64,000 bases of DNA, from positions 124,001 through 188,000 of the forward strand of contig JAQXEK010000014.1 of the NCBI GenBank assembly GCA_029250885.1, given 5' to 3'. This DNA comes from Planctomycetota bacterium (GTDB lineage Bacteria > Planctomycetota > UBA1135 > GCA-002686595). The position numbers were made by a program, and so were the translations under genes. Under the pieces are notes generated by a model that saw only the letters and a program-made list of their open reading frames with translations, was not told where the DNA came from and made no database searches. Within the stretch, counting starts at the first letter, position 1. Each line of letters starts with the position of its first letter. Of the stretch, positions 1 to 8,540 are shown in pieces.

Positions 1-1
1 T

Positions 2-1087
2 CAGGTCACCAAGCACACCTACAATCCTCATCGACGCGGCTTCGCCTTCGCCACTCTTGCGATGCTTGCCGTCTGCCTGTTTCACTCACCCCTGCTGACT
101 AACTTTGTGGCCGGGCCCATCGCACTGCTCATGCTTGGGATGAGCGCACCGACAGTTCGAAGCGCAGCTGGGCAAGACGCTCCCAAGGCTCGCTTCCTGG
201 CAGTTGCCTTGCTCGCGATGAGCGCACTGGTTGTGGCTCAACTTAGTGCTGCGCGGAGTCTAGACAAGCTCGAAGACTCACTCTGGGGGAGCGGGGAGTT
301 GATCACTACCGAGGCGGAAACGTCCGTCGCGATACGCCCGGATTCCTTCCAAGCCAATGCAGCATTGGCACGTCAATACGAGCTCGACCCTGCCTATCAG
401 ACCGATGGCGATTCTCCTTCTCCCGAGATTCCTTGGACCGACGCCCTGAAGGTTCGCCCCCACTCCATCGAAGCCCTCGTTGGCTTAGGCCGAGCGAGGG
501 TCCGGCGCGGTGATCTGCTGGGGACGCTGGATTTGTGGAGCCATGCCCGTGACCTCGATCCGGGTTATGGCGTTGTGCTGCGCAACCTCAAGCGACTCGG
601 CGCCGACCTGGTGCTCACGGGCGAGCTAAAGGTTGGCATCCGCGAGCTAGCGCCCGAGCTCTTGGGCGAGGGCGCGGCCGATGACAACGGGAACCCTATC
701 GATCTAGGCTCCACGCTGCTGGCCATGGCTTCGGAAATGGAGCGCGAGGCCGAGGTTGCCGCTGCCGAAGGAGTCGCCGGTCCCGACCTGCACGTGGCGC
801 GCGGCCTGACCTGTGCAGCCCAGTGGAGCTGGGGGCGGGAGCACGCAGAGGCGGGCGACTTCGCCACGGCTCTACGCAGCTACCGCCAGGCCCGGCGTGA
901 GACTGCCCGGCAGCCTATGCGGCTGGCACCGAAGCTCGACTGCGAGTATGTCGCCCTGTTGATGCTCACGGGCGATAAGGACGGGGCAAGAGACCTATGG
1001 GAGCAGCTATCGGCGGCCCACGAGGGGGCGAAAGCCCTGGCTACCGGGGCGCCTGAGTGGGCGCGGGCGACGCTAGAAGCCCTCTAG
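2..1087 (+). CDS. O-antigen ligase/polymerase-like protein, C-terminal part, with TPR-like repeats (5'-truncated by window edge)
   Basis: The frame is open from base 2, so the true start lies outside the window and 361 residues are visible. The first ATG (62) falls inside a membrane segment and is unlikely to be the start. Three hydrophobic segments (about residues 13-30, 36-52 and 64-84) are followed by a soluble part with TPR-like helical pairs, for example ALKVRPHSIEALVGLGRARV near residue 148 and another near residue 275. Wzy/WaaL-type O-antigen ligases with a C-terminal TPR tail have this layout, in which the last membrane helices carry a short exposed loop. That fits the glycosyltransferases and methyltransferases downstream. 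The catalytic periplasmic loop is not in view, so the family call is an inference from topology and context. Confidence 0.6.
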   Translation, partial: QVTKHTYNPHRRGFAFATLAMLAVCLFHSPLLTNFVAGPIALLMLGMSAPTVRSAAGQDAPKARFLAVALLAMSALVVAQLSAARSLDKLEDSLWGSGELITTEAETSVAIRPDSFQANAALARQYELDPAYQTDGDSPSPEIPWTDALKVRPHSIEALVGLGRARVRRGDLLGTLDLWSHARDLDPGYGVVLRNLKRLGADLVLTGELKVGIRELAPELLGEGAADDNGNPIDLGSTLLAMASEMEREAEVAAAEGVAGPDLHVARGLTCAAQWSWGREHAEAGDFATALRSYRQARRETARQPMRLAPKLDCEYVALLMLTGDKDGARDLWEQLSAAHEGAKALATGAPEWARATLEAL

Positions 1088-1090
1088 GGA

Positions 1091-1258
1091 ACACTTCAAT
1101 CAGGCGTGGTCACGATGACAACGCTCGGCTTTGGCGATGTCTAGCCGACAACGATAAGGGGGCAGCTCTTGGTGATGATCGAGCTCACCGCTGGCCATGT
1201 GATGCTGGGTGGATTGCTGTTGATCCCAAGCTCGCGCATGGCGCGCCCGGCCGAGTAG
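1091..1258 (+). pseudogene. Decayed potassium-channel pore (Ion_trans_2-like) fragment
   Basis: In the frame starting at 1091 the translation contains VVTMTTLGFGDV, then a TAG at 1142-1144, then PTTIRGQLLVMIELTAGHVM and LGGLLLI, ending at a second TAG (1256-1258). TTLGFGD matches the K+ channel selectivity-filter signature T-x-G-[YF]-G-D, and the residues after it match the pore-to-inner-helix segment of small two-helix channels. No upstream helix is present because the preceding gene ends only 3 bases before. I read this as the residue of a channel gene that lost its N-terminal half and gained a stop in the filter loop. It is too short and interrupted to be functional. Confidence 0.7.
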
Positions 1259-1267
1259 GGACCGGCG

Positions 1268-4200
1268 CTACCACAAGAGCGGGCGCTCAAGCACGACCTC
1301 GTGCCTGCCCGCTTGCAGTACTACACCCGAGAAGAGCCCGTTGACCGGGATCGAATCGTGGACGACGCCATTGACGCGGAAGACCGTGCCGTCGAAGTAC
1401 TGATCCGTCAGTACGAACAGCGCCTCGCCATCGAGCTCGACGGTGCAGGTCACGCGACGGTTGCTGCCGACAGGATCCGACACGACCATCGTTTGGGCAG
1501 GCCGATCGGTACTCCATGACTTCAACAAGATCGCCGTCTGGCGCGGATCCCAGGTCGCCAGCACCGGCTGGATTTCTTCGGGCAAGAGCGCTTCGGTCAC
1601 GCAGAAGGCCCTCGGCCAGGGTGCTCGCGCCTCGTACAGGAAGGTCTCCGCGTAAGGCAAGCCCGGGCCAGGGCGCGGGCTCGCCACCAGCTCCCAGTCA
1701 GTTAGCTGGCGGGGCTCCAAAGGGGACCCCAGGACAAGGTACTTGACCCCGAGCATGCGGAAGGCTGGACTCGCCAGGTCTGCACCGCGTGCGTTCCACG
1801 CCAGCAGCGGGTGAGCCCCGGGCTTCATGGCGTAGGGCCGGGTGCGCACGTAGCTGAGGGGGTCCAGGGCATCGTAGCCGTCGAGGCAAGCTAGGCCCCG
1901 GGTCATACCCGTGTTCGGTGGCATCACACCGGGCTCGGCGAAGTATCGATAGGGCCCGAGTCCCTCGGCCAAAATGCGCTCGGTCTCAGTCTCGGGGAAG
2001 ACGGCGGCGCGGTCGTAGGCCGGGTTCTGCCCGTTGCTTACCAGCAGGCCCTGGGCTGCGGCCAAGGGCAAGAGCAGCACAGCGCTGCGGCGACCCAGCA
2101 GGAACAGCCCGGCGGACCCCAGGATCAGAACCAAGCCCCATGTGTCCGGCGTCTGGGGCCGGAAGAGTCGGCGCAAGCCAAGGTGGTGGGTCGCGGATGG
2201 TCCCTCATCAAGAGCCCCGGACGAGGCGTCAAAGTCCAAGAAAAGCCCCCACCAGCCCTCGTCTAAGCGGCCGGTCTGAAGGTAGCTCACACGGAAGAAG
2301 CTGGCACCCTCCGGGGCCAGCTCGCCTGCAGACTCCATCGCCTGCAGACCACGCTTGGTCGGCTCTACATGCAGTTCACAAGGCACTACCTGCTGGCCGC
2401 CATCGACCATGGAACCGTCGGCCAAGAAGCGCTCTAGGCGCAAGTCCATTCGGCTCACGTCAAGTCCGGGTGGCAGCCAACCCTCCAGCCGCTCCGTACC
2501 GATCGCCAGGTCCCGGTCCGGCTCCACCAGCATGTGTACTCGGCCCGCGGTGGGCGACTCGGTGGCCTGCACCATCGCCAAGTCCGTGCCGGATGCGCTG
2601 TCCGGTTCAGGAGCTGGGCTGCCCACCAAGACCGTCGCTGCGAAGCAACCCGCCACCAGCACGCAGGCCCCCATGCGCGCTTTCAAGCCAGCTCGCTCTA
2701 GCCCCTCGCCCGCCAGCAACCCCAACATCAAGGAGCTCACCACGGCGAAGCGCACGGTGTCGCCTAGCCCGACTAGGGGCACGTGACGGTAGAGGTCCAA
2801 CAGCCCCGGCGCTCCTACGACCAGGGCCAGGGAGCCGAAGCCAAGCAGCAGGACCAACCGCCGCATGCGAAGGCCTCGACCGCCATCCGCGGACTCGCCG
2901 GGCTGCATGCCGAAGGCAAAGAAGCTAGCCAAGGCGCCGATGAGTGCCGCCGTCAGTACGAAGCCGCTTGCACCTTCCAGAATCGCCGTACCCGGACCCG
3001 CATAGCCCGCGCCGCGACCGGGTGTACCCCATAGGTCCGGCAGCCAGGTGAGCAGGGCGCTCTCGCGCATCCCACGCCCCAAAAACCAGAGCACCGAACC
3101 GCAGGTCAACAGCCCTAGGGCACCCAGCCCAACGGCTTGGCCCATAACTCCACCAACCTTCGAGCGCTCGGGTGCCTCCTCTTCCTCTGAAGACGGATCG
3201 CCGGGCGGCTTGCTGGTCAGCAACCTCTGCACGAAGAAAAGCACCACCAAGAAGAAGCCGCACATGGCCACGGCGGTGAAGTCAATGCTGAGCTCGTTGA
3301 CTTCACCCGAGCGAATCTCGTGGGCGCTAGAGACCATCAGGTACTTGTAGAAGGGTACGAGCACCGGGACGGCCAACAGGCTGCCAGTGGCTAGGCTGCC
3401 GAGACTCAGATAACCCGCTGCACGATCGCGCAACCAGATGCCCAGGGCCCATAGCCCGGCGCCGAAGCCCACGAAGAACGACGTCTCCGGATGGCCGGCG
3501 TAGATTGCCAAGGCCATGCAAAGGGCCGCGCCAAGGAACGCGCGACGGCGCGGCCACGGACTCGACTGACCGGGTCCAGTTGTACGCAATCCCTCGAGAA
3601 AGAACAGCAGCCACGGAAACAGGGGCGGCACGTGACCGAGGGGCGAGTTCAGCCACAAGATTAGATATCCGGAGAAGCCGAAGGTCAGGCCTGCTAACCC
3701 CGCACCTAGGGTGCCAAGCCCAAGCCTGCGCCCAAGGAAGTACGCTCCGAGTCCGGCGGCAAAGAAGCGCAAGAATCCCAGCAGCGAGAAGGCCCAGTCG
3801 AAGGCGCGCTGGCCTCCGATCCAGTCGAAGAAGACAAGCAGCAGCACCTGTGGATCCAGGACGCCAGTCTGGGGATTGCCCAGGGCTGGAGCGCCGGTGT
3901 AGATCAGCGGGTTCCAGGTCGGGGCATCGCCTTTGAGCCAGCTCTGGGAGACCCAGCGGTAGAAGGGGTAGAGCGCGTTGGACTGGTCCGACAACCCGCG
4001 GTTCAAGGGCTGGTCTAGGTTCAGGCCCGCCTTCGCGTTGGCGGTGGCCCAGGGCTCCTGAGACATGGCGCTCTCCACGCCAAACTGAATCTTATCGGCG
4101 TTGAACAGCCCAGCGCGCATGGGGATCGCGGCCAGCACCATGGCGATCAGCACGGCCAAGAGCACCTCGCGCCGGCCGAGGGGCCGGACAGAGGCGTCCC

Positions 4201-4357
4201 CAAACATGCGCTCGTACCCGGGCTCACCGGGCCCCGGGGGCACCTCCTCGGAAGGCGGCACGACACCGGGAATGTCCGCTAGACCTTCGAGTCCGGGAAT
4301 GTCGGTTGGCAAATCGGCCCGCAGGCGCTCTTCGGGGGTTGGCTTCTGGGCACTCAT
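1268..4357 (-). CDS. YfhO-family polytopic membrane protein
   Basis: About 1029 residues. An acidic, proline-rich cytosolic N-terminus of about 65 residues precedes a first membrane helix (RREVLLAVLIAMVLAAIPM). Around residue 150 the sequence WNPLIYTGAPALGNPQTG matches the YfhO/PMT-like signature in which a W-N-P turn is followed by a G-x-P segment and a D-P-Q/N-P-Q motif. More than ten further hydrophobic helices follow, then a soluble C-terminal beta-rich domain of about 250 residues. YfhO proteins are GT-C-fold-like membrane proteins linked to glycosylation of cell-surface polymers, and the substrate here cannot be read. The start at 4357 (MSAQKPTPEE) is preferred over an ATG 36 bases upstream because the extra residues are unlike the acidic tail. 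It is divergent from the GT2 gene at 4472. Confidence 0.8.
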   Translation of the reverse strand: MSAQKPTPEERLRADLPTDIPGLEGLADIPGVVPPSEEVPPGPGEPGYERMFGDASVRPLGRREVLLAVLIAMVLAAIPMRAGLFNADKIQFGVESAMSQEPWATANAKAGLNLDQPLNRGLSDQSNALYPFYRWVSQSWLKGDAPTWNPLIYTGAPALGNPQTGVLDPQVLLLVFFDWIGGQRAFDWAFSLLGFLRFFAAGLGAYFLGRRLGLGTLGAGLAGLTFGFSGYLILWLNSPLGHVPPLFPWLLFFLEGLRTTGPGQSSPWPRRRAFLGAALCMALAIYAGHPETSFFVGFGAGLWALGIWLRDRAAGYLSLGSLATGSLLAVPVLVPFYKYLMVSSAHEIRSGEVNELSIDFTAVAMCGFFLVVLFFVQRLLTSKPPGDPSSEEEEAPERSKVGGVMGQAVGLGALGLLTCGSVLWFLGRGMRESALLTWLPDLWGTPGRGAGYAGPGTAILEGASGFVLTAALIGALASFFAFGMQPGESADGGRGLRMRRLVLLLGFGSLALVVGAPGLLDLYRHVPLVGLGDTVRFAVVSSLMLGLLAGEGLERAGLKARMGACVLVAGCFAATVLVGSPAPEPDSASGTDLAMVQATESPTAGRVHMLVEPDRDLAIGTERLEGWLPPGLDVSRMDLRLERFLADGSMVDGGQQVVPCELHVEPTKRGLQAMESAGELAPEGASFFRVSYLQTGRLDEGWWGLFLDFDASSGALDEGPSATHHLGLRRLFRPQTPDTWGLVLILGSAGLFLLGRRSAVLLLPLAAAQGLLVSNGQNPAYDRAAVFPETETERILAEGLGPYRYFAEPGVMPPNTGMTRGLACLDGYDALDPLSYVRTRPYAMKPGAHPLLAWNARGADLASPAFRMLGVKYLVLGSPLEPRQLTDWELVASPRPGPGLPYAETFLYEARAPWPRAFCVTEALLPEEIQPVLATWDPRQTAILLKSWSTDRPAQTMVVSDPVGSNRRVTCTVELDGEALFVLTDQYFDGTVFRVNGVVHDSIPVNGLFSGVVLQAGRHEVVLERPLLW

Positions 4358-4471
4358 AAATTTTCGGGCAAGCTCCCAGCATATAGTCCTCACATGCAGC
4401 GCTTGCAGGCTGACTAGGGTAGATTTTGGGCCCCGGGGACCGAGCCGTTTTTCGGCGGGTTCTCTTCAGCT

Positions 4472-5251
4472 ATGCATAATTCCTCTCCCAATGCCCCCGA
4501 GCCCTTCCTGACCTTCGTCGTCCCGGTCTACAACGAAGAGCCCGTGCTCGACAAGTCCCTGCCCATCCTGCGGGACTACCTCGACCAGCTCGTCGAGGGC
4601 CGCGGCAGGGGCGAAAGCTGGGAGATGATTCTGGTGGACGACGGCTCTAAGGACCGCTCGGTAAAGATCATCGAGACCTGGATTCTGACCGAGCGAGACT
4701 CCCCTGGAACCACGCGCTTGCTGCAGCTTCCCGCAAACCGCGGCAAGGGAGCGGCAGTTCGCAAGGGCATGCTCGAGGCCAAAGGTCGCTTTGCCTTCTT
4801 CCTGGACGCGGACCTGTCGACGCCCCTTGAGGAAACGCCCGGATTCCTGGCCGCACTCGAGTCCGGCTACGAGGTCGTACTGGGCAACCGCCGCGTCCCC
4901 GGGGCACAGATCACACGCCGCCAACCGCGCATCCGCCAGACCCTTGGTCGCTGCTTCACGATGATGGTGAACCTAGCCCTTGCTCCGGGTGTGCAGGACT
5001 TCACCTGTGGCTTCAAGGGTTTCGAGCGCGATGCCGCGGCGACAATCTTCGGACGCTCGACCCTTGACGGCTGGGCCTTTGACGCAGAGCTCGTGGTCAT
5101 TGCCCAGACCCACGGTCTCCAGGTCGTGCAGCTGCCGGTCACCTGGCACCACGAAGACGACACAAAGGTGCGCCTCTTGGCCGCGGTGTTCGGTTCCCTG
5201 CGCGACCTTTTGACGATCACCAAGAACCGGCTAAGCGGCCGCTACAAGTAG
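4472..5251 (+). CDS. GT2 glycosyltransferase, dolichyl-phosphate glucosyl/mannosyltransferase-like
   Basis: 259 residues, the normal size for soluble ALG5/DPM1-type enzymes. The N-terminal FVVPVYNEE, the nucleotide-binding LVDDGSKD (about residue 52) and the metal-binding FFLDADLSTP (about residue 110) are the classic GT2 motifs. RRVPGAQITRR, and DFTCGFKGF near residue 173, resemble polyprenyl-phosphate glucosyl/mannosyltransferases. The enzyme would transfer a hexose from a nucleotide sugar to a lipid phosphate on the inner face of the cytoplasmic membrane. No C-terminal membrane helices are present. It is followed after 3 bases by a methyltransferase, and the two are probably co-transcribed. 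The sugar and the lipid are not identifiable from sequence. Confidence 0.88.
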   Translation: MHNSSPNAPEPFLTFVVPVYNEEPVLDKSLPILRDYLDQLVEGRGRGESWEMILVDDGSKDRSVKIIETWILTERDSPGTTRLLQLPANRGKGAAVRKGMLEAKGRFAFFLDADLSTPLEETPGFLAALESGYEVVLGNRRVPGAQITRRQPRIRQTLGRCFTMMVNLALAPGVQDFTCGFKGFERDAAATIFGRSTLDGWAFDAELVVIAQTHGLQVVQLPVTWHHEDDTKVRLLAAVFGSLRDLLTITKNRLSGRYK

Positions 5252-5254
5252 CCC

Positions 5255-6046
5255 ATGGATCCCGCGGCCTATGTAGAAATGGATGCCCTGGAAGAGCACC
5301 ATTGGTGGTTTCGGGGCAAGCGCAGGCTGCTCGCGCCACTGATCCGCCGTATGCTGAGCGCGGCCCCTAGCGCCAAATCAGAGCAGCGAGTTCTCGAGAT
5401 CGGCTGCGGCACCGGCGGCAACCTCTTTCACTTCTCTAAGCTGCACCCAGGTGCGAGCTTTGTCGGGCTCGATTTCGATCCTGGCGCGATCTCGTTCTCC
5501 AAGCGTAAGAGCGAAAGAAGCGACGCCGCATTCGACGTATTACAAGGCGACGGCCTAAAGCTCCCCATCGCCACAGGCTCCATGGACGGCGCCCTTGCCC
5601 TAGACATCATCGAGCACTTTGAGGACGACGACGCCGTCTGCGCAGAGCTCGCGCGCATCCTCGCACCGGGCGCGTCCCTCGTGCTTTCCGTCCCCGCTTG
5701 GCCGAGCCTCTGGTCCCCCCACGACGAGTTCTTGCACCACGCGCGGCGCTACCGACCCGAGCAGATCCGCGAGCTGGTCCAGCGCGCCGGACTCGAGATC
5801 CAAGAGCAGCGCGGCTTCAACTTCTTGCTGCTGCCGCCGATCTGGATTGTGCGCAGGGCGAAGTCCGGGCGCGCCAAGAGGAAGCCCGCCGAGCACCAGT
5901 CCAGCGGCACGGACTTCTTCCAGATGCCCGCCTTCATTGAGGCCGCCTTCGATCTGATCTTTTGGGCCGAGGCCGCCCTGGTCCGCATCCTTCCGATTCG
6001 GTGGGGCGTGTCGATTCTGGTTCGCGCCGAGAAGCCCAAGGCCTAG
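5255..6046 (+). CDS. Class I SAM-dependent methyltransferase (Methyltransf_11 type), HWWFRGKRR leader
   Basis: 263 residues. SAM-binding motif I is VLEIGCGTGGNL at residues 47-58, and ALDIIEHFEDDDAVCAELAR is the post-II acidic region with the usual E-H pair. Before the fold sits HHWWFRGKRRLL (about residues 15-26), a leader also found in the 14117-14884 protein, so the two are paralogues. Its immediate coupling to a GT2 gene suggests a substrate that is a sugar, a lipid-linked sugar or a small carrier molecule; this is an inference from context. A short hydrophobic segment near the C-terminus (AAFDLIFWAEAALVRIL) may contact the membrane. Confidence 0.85.
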   Translation: MDPAAYVEMDALEEHHWWFRGKRRLLAPLIRRMLSAAPSAKSEQRVLEIGCGTGGNLFHFSKLHPGASFVGLDFDPGAISFSKRKSERSDAAFDVLQGDGLKLPIATGSMDGALALDIIEHFEDDDAVCAELARILAPGASLVLSVPAWPSLWSPHDEFLHHARRYRPEQIRELVQRAGLEIQEQRGFNFLLLPPIWIVRRAKSGRAKRKPAEHQSSGTDFFQMPAFIEAAFDLIFWAEAALVRILPIRWGVSILVRAEKPKA

Positions 6047-6138
6047 GGCTGGTCCTCTGCGAGCTCCGGATGTTCCCCACTTCGCGCTGCCACATCGGAC
6101 CGGACGGTCAGCCCTTTGTCGGCGTCTTTTCCCCCGCC

Positions 6139-6846
6139 ATGGCACCGCCTATCGAGCGCTACGCCACGGATTCGCGCCTCAATGAGCTGCTGCTTGAGCT
6201 CGCCGGCGGCTTCGGTCGCCAATTCTGGTGGCCGGCGGCCACGCCCTTTGAGGTCCTGGTCGGCGCGATTCTGGTGCAGAACACGGCCTGGGGCAACGTA
6301 CAGCTGGCTATGGCCAACCTGCGTGGGGCTGGCGCCCTTGAGCCCGGGATTCTCGGCGAGCTCCCGGCTTGCGAGGAACGCGGCCTAGAGGCCTTGATCC
6401 GTCCCTCGGGCTCTTTTCGGGGCAAGGCCAAGAAGCTGCGGGCCCTGTGCGCCTGGCTAAAGAGCCGCGACCCGAGCCTAGAGATCACCCTTAGGGACCT
6501 CGCCAGGCAACCACTGGAGCCCCTGCGCGCGGAGCTACTAGGCATCTTCGGTGTTGGGCCGGAGACCGCCGATTCGATCCTGTGCTATGCCCTTGGCCGG
6601 AGAAGTTTCGTCGTGGATGCCTTCGCCCGGCGCGTGCTTAGCCGCCACGGCATCGGACCCTCCGGCGCACCCGCGGACTTCGCTGCCACCTGCTCCTACG
6701 ACGCCCTGCGAGCCTGGTTAATGGATGTCTTGGTACCAGATCAAGCCGTCTACGAGGAGGCCCACGCCCTGTTTGTCGCCGCCGCAAAAGACTCCTGCCG
6801 GGTCAAATCTGCCTGCGAGACTTGCCCAGCTACTTCACCGGTATAA
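6139..6846 (+). CDS. Endonuclease III-related HhH-GPD DNA glycosylase, MagIII-like
   Basis: 235 residues from the chosen ATG. A longer start at 6070 is possible but adds atypical sequence. WWPAATPFEVLVGAILVQNT opens the fold. The helix-hairpin-helix is FGVGPETADSILCYALG, followed by VVDAFARRV with the conserved Asp. In endonuclease III proper the hairpin carries a catalytic Lys (GVGRKTA). Here it is Glu (GVGPETA), as in the MagIII/3-methyladenine glycosylase group, so a monofunctional glycosylase without beta-lyase activity is expected. The C-terminus has C-x5-C-x2-C and then ends, with Val where a fourth cluster-binding Cys would stand. The gene sits among envelope genes without an obvious link to them. 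Confidence 0.8.
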   Translation: MAPPIERYATDSRLNELLLELAGGFGRQFWWPAATPFEVLVGAILVQNTAWGNVQLAMANLRGAGALEPGILGELPACEERGLEALIRPSGSFRGKAKKLRALCAWLKSRDPSLEITLRDLARQPLEPLRAELLGIFGVGPETADSILCYALGRRSFVVDAFARRVLSRHGIGPSGAPADFAATCSYDALRAWLMDVLVPDQAVYEEAHALFVAAAKDSCRVKSACETCPATSPV

Positions 6847-6859
6847 GCTTAGGCTCTTC

Positions 6860-7585
6860 ATGTTCAACCAACACACCGTCCACGTCGTCATCCCCGCCTA
6901 CAACGAGGAGGCCACCATCGCCGAAGTCGTCACCGACTTTCGAGCCGAGGAGTTCGTGGACTCGGTCGTTGTCGTGGACAACAACTGCAAGGACCAGACG
7001 AACCCACTCGCCCGGAACGCGGGCGCGGATGTGATTCAAGAGTCGGCCCCTGGCTATGGCTGCGCAATCCGCGCGGGCCTGGATTACGCTGCTGGCAAGG
7101 GCGCCGATATTCTCGTGATCGTCGAAGCCGACGGCTCCTTCCGCGCCTCGGACCTGCCCAAGTTGTTGCACTACCTCAGCGACTGCCGCATGGTGCTGGG
7201 TACGCGCACGACGCGCCAAATGGTGCAACAGGGCGCGAACATGGACAAGCTGCTGCGCTGGGGTAACGTCACCATGGCCAAGCTGCTTGAGCTGTGCTGG
7301 TACCTGCCCCACGAGCCGCGCCTTACGGATGTGGGCTGCACCTACCGGGCACTCTGGCGCGACACCTGGGCCACGATCAAGCCGGGCACAACCGAGGCGG
7401 GCCCGTCCTTCTCCCCGGAGATGATCTGCGAAGCCTACCGTCGCGGCCTACGCGTAATCGAGATTCCGGTTGCCTATGGCGCGCGGCTCGGCGGCGAGTC
7501 GAAGCACTCCGACGGCTTTACCAAGGTCGCGAAGACAGCCACGGGCATGTTCAAGACGATCATGCGCAAGCGCCTTCGCGGCTAG
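6860..7585 (+). CDS. GT2 glycosyltransferase, DPM1-like
   Basis: 241 residues from ATG 6860, 13 bases after the previous stop. HVVIPAYNEEATIAEVV opens the Rossmann-like fold. VVVVDNNCKDQT replaces the usual DDGS loop, and IVEADGSFRASDL carries the acidic metal-binding E-A-D. Later YLPHEPRLTDVGCTYRALWR is a G-C-T-Y acceptor-site motif common in the polyprenyl-phosphate glycosyltransferase branch of GT2. There are no membrane helices. It probably acts at the membrane surface on a lipid-phosphate acceptor, in the same pathway as the GT2 at 4472. A longer frame extends back to 6725 but overlaps the glycosylase gene and lacks GT similarity, so the shorter start was chosen. Confidence 0.86.
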   Translation: MFNQHTVHVVIPAYNEEATIAEVVTDFRAEEFVDSVVVVDNNCKDQTNPLARNAGADVIQESAPGYGCAIRAGLDYAAGKGADILVIVEADGSFRASDLPKLLHYLSDCRMVLGTRTTRQMVQQGANMDKLLRWGNVTMAKLLELCWYLPHEPRLTDVGCTYRALWRDTWATIKPGTTEAGPSFSPEMICEAYRRGLRVIEIPVAYGARLGGESKHSDGFTKVAKTATGMFKTIMRKRLRG

Positions 7586-7602
7586 GCACCGCGAATCGCC
7601 CC

Positions 7603-7627
7603 CCGGGGATTTCTTGTAATCCCCCGG
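7603..7627 (+). terminator. Imperfect GC-rich hairpin after the GT2 gene
   Basis: CCGGGGAT and ATCCCCCGG flank an 8-base loop, with one extra C in the right arm. It lies 18 bases after the stop of the GT2 gene. There is no T-tract, so termination is only a possibility. Confidence 0.3.
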
Positions 7628-7693
7628 TTCAGATCTAATCGGAATCTGCCCTGGGACCCGAACAAAGGCCGTCTTTTACGTAGTGCTGGTCTG

Positions 7694-7713
7694 GTAAAGG
7701 CCCTTGCCTTTAC
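7694..7713. promoter_or_regulatory. Perfect 8-bp inverted repeat upstream of the response regulator gene
   Basis: GTAAAGGC and GCCTTTAC are separated by CCTT, 57 bases before the ATG of the OmpR-type regulator. The position and symmetry suit an operator, possibly for autoregulation by the adjacent regulator, or a leader hairpin. There is no direct proof. Confidence 0.4.
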
Positions 7714-7770
7714 AATCTCATTCGCCTGCCCCACCTCTGGGAGCGGGCCGACCCAAACAGCAGATCTACG

Positions 7771-8529
7771 ATGAACCCTGAGAACCAAGCTCCTGAGGAC
7801 ACGGAAGAGACCAACAACTCCGCCCCCGCTGAGACCAAGCGCATCCTTGTAGTGGAAGACGAGCGCACCCTTGCCCTCGGTATCCGCGACGCCCTGACCC
7901 ACGCGGGTTTTGAGGCGGACGTTGCCCATGACGGTGACGGCGGTCTGGAGATGTGCACGGGGAACGAATACGACTTAATTGTGCTCGACCTCATGCTACC
8001 TGGGCGCAACGGGCTCGAGCTGCTGAAGGCCCTGCGCCAGAAGAACCACCGCGTGCGTGTGATGATCTTAACGGCACTTGCTGAAGAGAGCCACGTACTG
8101 CAGTGCTTTGAAGCTGGAGCGGATGACTACATGACCAAGCCCTTCTCCCCTCGGGAGTTGGTGGCCAGAATCAACGCTCAGTTACGACGCGGCACCAGCA
8201 CGGCAGATGCCTCGATCCCGATTCCTCAGATCGACCTGCCGAACGGAGTTTCCGTGGACCTGGCACGGCTCGAGATTCACCGCGATGGCAACACCCTGCT
8301 GCTAACTCCCCGTGAAGGCGACATCCTCGAGTACCTCGTGCAGAACCACAATAAGGTGGTCACCCGCGAGGACCTGTTACGCGATGTGTGGAACTACCGC
8401 AACCCGAACGTGGCTACGCGCACCGTGGATATCCACATCGTTGGACTGCGCCGCAAGATTGAGCCGGACCCCGCTGAGCCGACCTTGATCCAGACCGTTC
8501 GCGGCAAGGGCTACCGCTGGTACGCCTAG
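7771..8529 (+). CDS. OmpR/PhoB-family response regulator
   Basis: 252 residues. The receiver domain starts at about residue 24 (RILVVEDERT) with acidic residues E29/D30, the phospho-acceptor Asp73 in LIVLDLMLPG, T101 and the conserved K123 in MTKPFSPREL. The winged-helix DNA-binding domain occupies about 150-252, with LTPREGDILEYLV and a C-terminal VRGKGYRW hairpin typical of PhoB-type regulators. A 22-residue polar extension precedes the receiver. The gene is followed after 11 bases by its likely cognate histidine kinase, with which it forms an operon. What it controls is not shown; a palindrome upstream may be its own site. Confidence 0.95.
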   Translation: MNPENQAPEDTEETNNSAPAETKRILVVEDERTLALGIRDALTHAGFEADVAHDGDGGLEMCTGNEYDLIVLDLMLPGRNGLELLKALRQKNHRVRVMILTALAEESHVLQCFEAGADDYMTKPFSPRELVARINAQLRRGTSTADASIPIPQIDLPNGVSVDLARLEIHRDGNTLLLTPREGDILEYLVQNHNKVVTREDLLRDVWNYRNPNVATRTVDIHIVGLRRKIEPDPAEPTLIQTVRGKGYRWYA

Positions 8530-8540
8530 GGTAAACCGAC

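Noticed and set aside
1918..2928. A 336-codon plus-strand frame opposite the YfhO gene
   Set aside because: Its translation is extremely Arg/Pro/Ser-rich without any domain, as expected from the reverse of a high-GC gene. The minus-strand YfhO protein explains the region.
5600..6145. A minus-strand frame of 181 codons over the methyltransferase gene
   Set aside because: It is the shadow of the SAM methyltransferase, whose motifs are clear on the plus strand.
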